Assembly: GCA_006937955.1 (NCBI GenBank)
Contig: SSNP01000001.1
Span: 6,409,576-6,473,575 of the forward strand
From: Pachypanchax playfairii
Lineage: Eukaryota > Chordata > Actinopteri > Cyprinodontiformes > Aplocheilidae
Length of the DNA: 64,000 nucleotides
Direction of reading: 5' to 3'
A model generated the notes under the pieces. That model ran no database searches, was not told the origin of the DNA, and worked only from the letters and a program-made list of their open reading frames with translations. Shown piece by piece: positions 60,291-64,000 of this stretch (positions within the stretch are counted from its first letter, which is position 1; each line of letters begins with the position of its first letter). Both the position numbers and the translations under genes were made by a program.

Positions 60291-63230
60291 TTTTCTTTCT
60301 TTTAAAAATGATCCTATTGCGCGTTCATGAAGGTGTCACAGAATAACCTCGGGATTAAAAACGTCATAAGTGCTTGTTTTTTCAATTACTATTATTATTT
60401 CGGTTTTTGCCCCTTTTTTTAACCCGCACGCACACGCACTTCCCCGCATGCGTCTCCTATACTAAACTGTGTTCAGTGATGCGTTGCATTCCCTGTTACC
60501 AGCACAGGATCGAGAAAACACGTCCACGCGCCATGATCTGAAGGGATCAGAGAAGGTGGGGGTGGGTGGGGGGGTATAAACTGACACGTGCAAACTTCCT
60601 GCTTATAAGAAGACTTTTAATCAGATAAATACATTTAAAATAATTATTATGGTCCAAACCAGGTTTCAGTCTGAAACACTGACAGTCATTAGAAGTTTCT
60701 GTTTGTTCTGCAACTCGAATTCATTTGCAGGCGTTTGACTCAATGCATCTCCACATCACTGCTTCAAGGTTAAGTGTGTTTGTTTGCTGAACCCTGTGTG
60801 ACCCTGCCTGGAAGCTTAGAAACCAGCACAGCCAGTCCAAGCCAAATAGTCAAGTAGAAAACAACCCTATAATCACAAGCTCGGATCTGTATCAAACTAC
60901 TAAAAACTGAGATGTGTGAAGGAACAGACAGCGTTCGTCAGCCTCTCTCTCTCCTACACACACACACACACACACAGCGGTGAGTGATGCATATATCACA
61001 TAAAGGTCATAAAATGTCTTTATTTTGGATCGGGTTCCCATTTGTGGTGCAGTGGGGAATTTAGGTGAAGTCATTGTAAAGGAGGGGGAGAGAGAAAAAA
61101 AAATGGGGCTGAAATTTTGGGTCTAACGTTGGAGTCCCACAGATTTATGAGGCCTACTGCTTGTGCATTTCGACCACAAGCCTCTGCAGGCGAAACAAAG
61201 AGATTTGGGCTCTGTGTGGCCAATTACTGCACGCTGCCAAAAACACGAGCCAGGGACGCAGGCGGGGAGGGAGACAGTGTGTGGTCAGGAGTTTGCATGT
61301 ACGCCGCAACACCGTATAACCTCCTGTCTTCATCAACGCCACGCCGCCGTTCCTCTCTGCAAATATATGACTAATATGAAAAACTCATGCAAAGACACAC
61401 CCCTGCAGCACACACCCCTTCTGGGTTTCTTTCATGCAGGTGCACCGTGAATCCTCCGGCAACTTTTTTGTTATTTATAATTTTAACGATCATTTTTGTG
61501 CCTTTATTATAGCTAAAGGTTGCAGCCCTGCTTCTTCTTTATAGAGTCGACTTGCATGCAACACATGCAAACACTCCTCTCGCCGTGGATTCTTAAATGA
61601 GCCACACATTTAGTGGTCTGTGTGAGTAAATCTCTCATTAAGTAACACATGGTAGAGCCATATGCTACGGTTGGTTGGGTCTGCTGTGGCTCTGCTTTTT
61701 CACACGCTTCGAATATACATATTTACCACTGCTCCAGAGCGGCCAGCTCTGTAACGACTTCACCCACCAGCCTGTTGTAGAGTCACATCAGATCTGAGGT
61801 TTGGCTTTATTAAAACATGATCGGAACAGTCGTTTCCATACCTTCAATAAACATTTTTTTTTCTGAGCTAAAAAAGGTCATTCAAGGATTAGTTACTGCA
61901 TTTGCATGAACTTGACACACACACTGCAACCTGTGCTGACACACACCTGTCTGTGGAGTTCACGAGGAGCTGGGATAACAGCAGAAAATGGAGATAAGCA
62001 AAAGTGCGGTTGGCTTGTTTGGCTGAGCAGATGTCGGCCCCGGCAGCTCATTGTTTACACAGAGTACACATGCAGGGTTCTGCTTAAAGAGGTGGTTCTG
62101 GGTTTAGGAGGGGAACTCCCTCTGAAGTTCTTTCAAAATCTTTTTTCTAATCTTTTGTTTGACTAAAAAGAAAGCAAATACAAGTGAGAATTTATCCATT
62201 CTCTAAATGTCCTCGTTTCAAGTGGATTTAGTTTAGACTAATGTGACAGATAAACACCCAAAACAAGCGACCTCAGATTTGTTTTTTGTTTTTTTTTTAT
62301 CAGGAGCAGGAGAGTCCAGTCTCACCAGGAACTGGAACGCTTGTCCACATGCGTAGCAGCGTTTTAAACTGAGAAATGGCAAAGTCTTTCAAAATATAAC
62401 TGATATTATTTCAACTTCTCCAATGAAATAAGACCACATCGATTTTACAATCTGTAAAAACGACCCTATTCCATACGCGACCCCTAAATCCAACCCTAAC
62501 TTTAACCCTTCCGCTTATAACGTGATCAAATGACAAATTATTCTGCTTTACAGTATGTGCATGCATATCTTTACATTTTAAAGCTACAGTATGTAAGAAT
62601 TAAACCCTGTCGTCAAATCCGAGTCCCGTAGTTCATGTAGGAAAAAAACGTCCACTCTCAGCCACTCACCCCTCCCCTTCCCGATTTTTCTGTTGGGTTG
62701 CCAGTTCCAGTGTTGATCCTCGTTTGGTTTCTCTTGTGTTTGTTCAATTTTTGGGAATGTCTGAAAGCCTATTTGTTCAGTGTTGAGTTTTCCTAAGTGC
62801 GTTTGAATGAATTCTTTAATTGTTACAAACACTGAAAATGACTCAGTCAAACTGGATTGAGTTTCAAACTAGAACTGGACCAACGTGTGCTAAACTGGAT
62901 TGAACTGGATCTGTTTATATTTTCTGATTAGCACTTCGACTGAAGTTCCACCTGTTCTTTTCTACATTTTACTGTTGATGTTGTACAAATAAGATACAAA
63001 CTTTTACTAAATTGATTCAGTTTTCTTTATTTTCTTTATGATCCAACATATCTGGCGACCTCATATGAACTAGGTTAGAGGTAGGTGGATTAGTTGGCCC
63101 ACCAATTAACTGGTCGATATTTGTCACTTTTTATATATTGGCCTGAGCGCACTTAGCTGATTACGAAGCATGAAAAAGAAGATGCAGCAGCTTCGACTGC
63201 CAGCTCACTGCAGACGACTGTCCAGTTTTT
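60291..63230. other. upstream flank of nfix, no gene seen
   Basis: Holds a G-rich run (60556-60574), an (AC)n tract at 60956-60975 and otherwise ordinary sequence. No neighbouring gene was recognised on either strand. Distal promoter elements may lie here but cannot be identified. Confidence 0.35.
62576..62710 (+). repeat. degraded short interspersed repeat
   Basis: TTTTAAAGCTACAGTATGTA at 62576-62595 is the start word of a widespread fish element (usually TTAAAGCTACAGTNTGTAAC). The later CACTCACCCCTCCCCTTCCC also fits my recollection of it. The far end was not found. Confidence 0.35.
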
Positions 63231-63823
63231 TTAAAGAGGCCATTTCATACAAATTTCAAGACTTTGTGGTTATTAAGTATTAACCAGTAATATGAAACAT
63301 TTTATATCTAAAAAACGTCAGGAAACACTGATTAACAAGCCTTTTCAATCTGTCTGCATTAAAATTCAGGTGGTTCCGGCTCCTACCGTCGGGCTGCTTC
63401 GGCAGCAGCTCCTTCATATTCATTATTCCAATTTGCTGGACTCTGATTGGCTAACGAACTAGCCTATCAGAGCAAGGTATACTGTTTCCTGCCCCGCTGC
63501 GCATGGCAACAGCAGACGTTGTCTCTTCCAGTTTGTTATGTCTTATGCTAACAGCTTTTAGCCAGCAGCATGCTAGGCATTGTCTCAATTGCAGGAGCTG
63601 ATAAATACTAATAAGCAAAGGAGATGTGACGAAACAAGTATACCCGCCGTTCAAACTCGGGAGAACTTGGGTTTTTTGCCACCTGCGTAGTTTGAGAGAT
63701 AAAAACTGAAAGAGAAGTTGTTGACCTGTTTTCACACCCACTATGAAGGTAAGAACACCTGTGGAGCTAAAATATTCAACAGATACCTCAGAAAAAATGT
63801 TTTTAATGGAAGGGCCTCTTTAA
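63231..63823 (+). mobile_element. TTAA-bounded MITE, copy 5 (full length)
   Basis: A 593-bp copy from TTAAAGAGGCCATTTCATAC to TGGAAGGGCCTCTTTAA, upstream of the nfix promoter. Its right end is the source of the best-kept inverted terminus. A stop-free stretch on the minus strand (63451-63741) recurs in the other copies only because the DNA is repeated. Confidence 0.88.
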
Positions 63824-64000
63824 GGTTAAGGGTCCATTTACATGTGCCACCCTTTTGGAAATCTATGCCTCTACCTGCCCCTCCAACAAAGAGACACGCC
63901 CCTGGGTGGAGCCTCTTCATCTGACAGCAGATCCTGTGGAGGTTCTTGATCTGGCAGCCTCCTTCTCCTTTTGTGCTTTCTACTGCTCTCAGTTTGAACC
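63824..64000. other. upstream flank, nothing recognised
   Basis: The last bases of the window hold no recognisable feature. Confidence 0.4.

Overview
The window looks like a ray-finned (teleost) fish nuclear genome, probably a spiny-rayed percomorph. The clues are vertebrate-type splice sites around one recognisable gene, tRNA-derived SINEs of fish type (a DANA/mermaid-like copy among them), many small non-autonomous DNA transposons, abundant CA/TG microsatellites and a 148-base assembly gap (N) at 21271-21418. I cannot name the species.

The only well-supported gene is the 5' part of a nuclear factor I gene on the minus strand. The protein matches the NFIX paralogue best (nfix). The coding part of exon 1 is at 60017-60043 and encodes MYSPYCLTQ with a GT donor. 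Exon 2 is at 34977-35508, exactly 532 bp, in frame, with an AG acceptor and GT donor; it encodes most of the DNA-binding domain. Intron 1 is 24,508 bp. Everything from 34976 down to base 1 appears to be intron 2. I found no exon 3 or later exon, so the rest of the gene should lie beyond the left edge. Bases above about 60300 are the promoter and upstream flank.

The rest is intron or upstream DNA. It holds (i) five copies of a roughly 590-bp element bounded by TTAA and AGAGGCC-type inverted ends (copies at 6.8, 9.8, 48.3, 52.2 and 63.2 kb), one of them nested inside another inverted-repeat element; (ii) a TA-flanked Tc1/mariner-pogo-like MITE at 49.0 kb and, beside it, a decayed hAT/ZBED-type BED-finger fragment; (iii) two copies of a short repeat rich in GATACC/GGTATC words (10.8 and 44.7 kb); (iv) tRNA-derived SINEs at 2.1 and 22.8-23.3 kb, the latter inside a direct tandem duplication; (v) an 840-bp minisatellite with a strict 14-bp period that is open in all six frames (26.4-27.3 kb); (vi) many simple repeats. 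Several low-repeat stretches have the look of conserved non-coding elements with homeobox- or octamer-like words. NFI loci are known for such elements, but conservation cannot be judged from one sequence.

The gene-level points most worth a check are a stop-free alternative ATG lying exactly nine codons upstream of exon 2, a short upstream ORF ending 7 nt before the main ATG, and two residue changes (Ile to Ser, Pro to His) at positions that are otherwise constant in the NFI proteins I recall, the second between two conserved cysteines. I saw no bacterial-type operon, CRISPR array, structural RNA gene or intact transposase.
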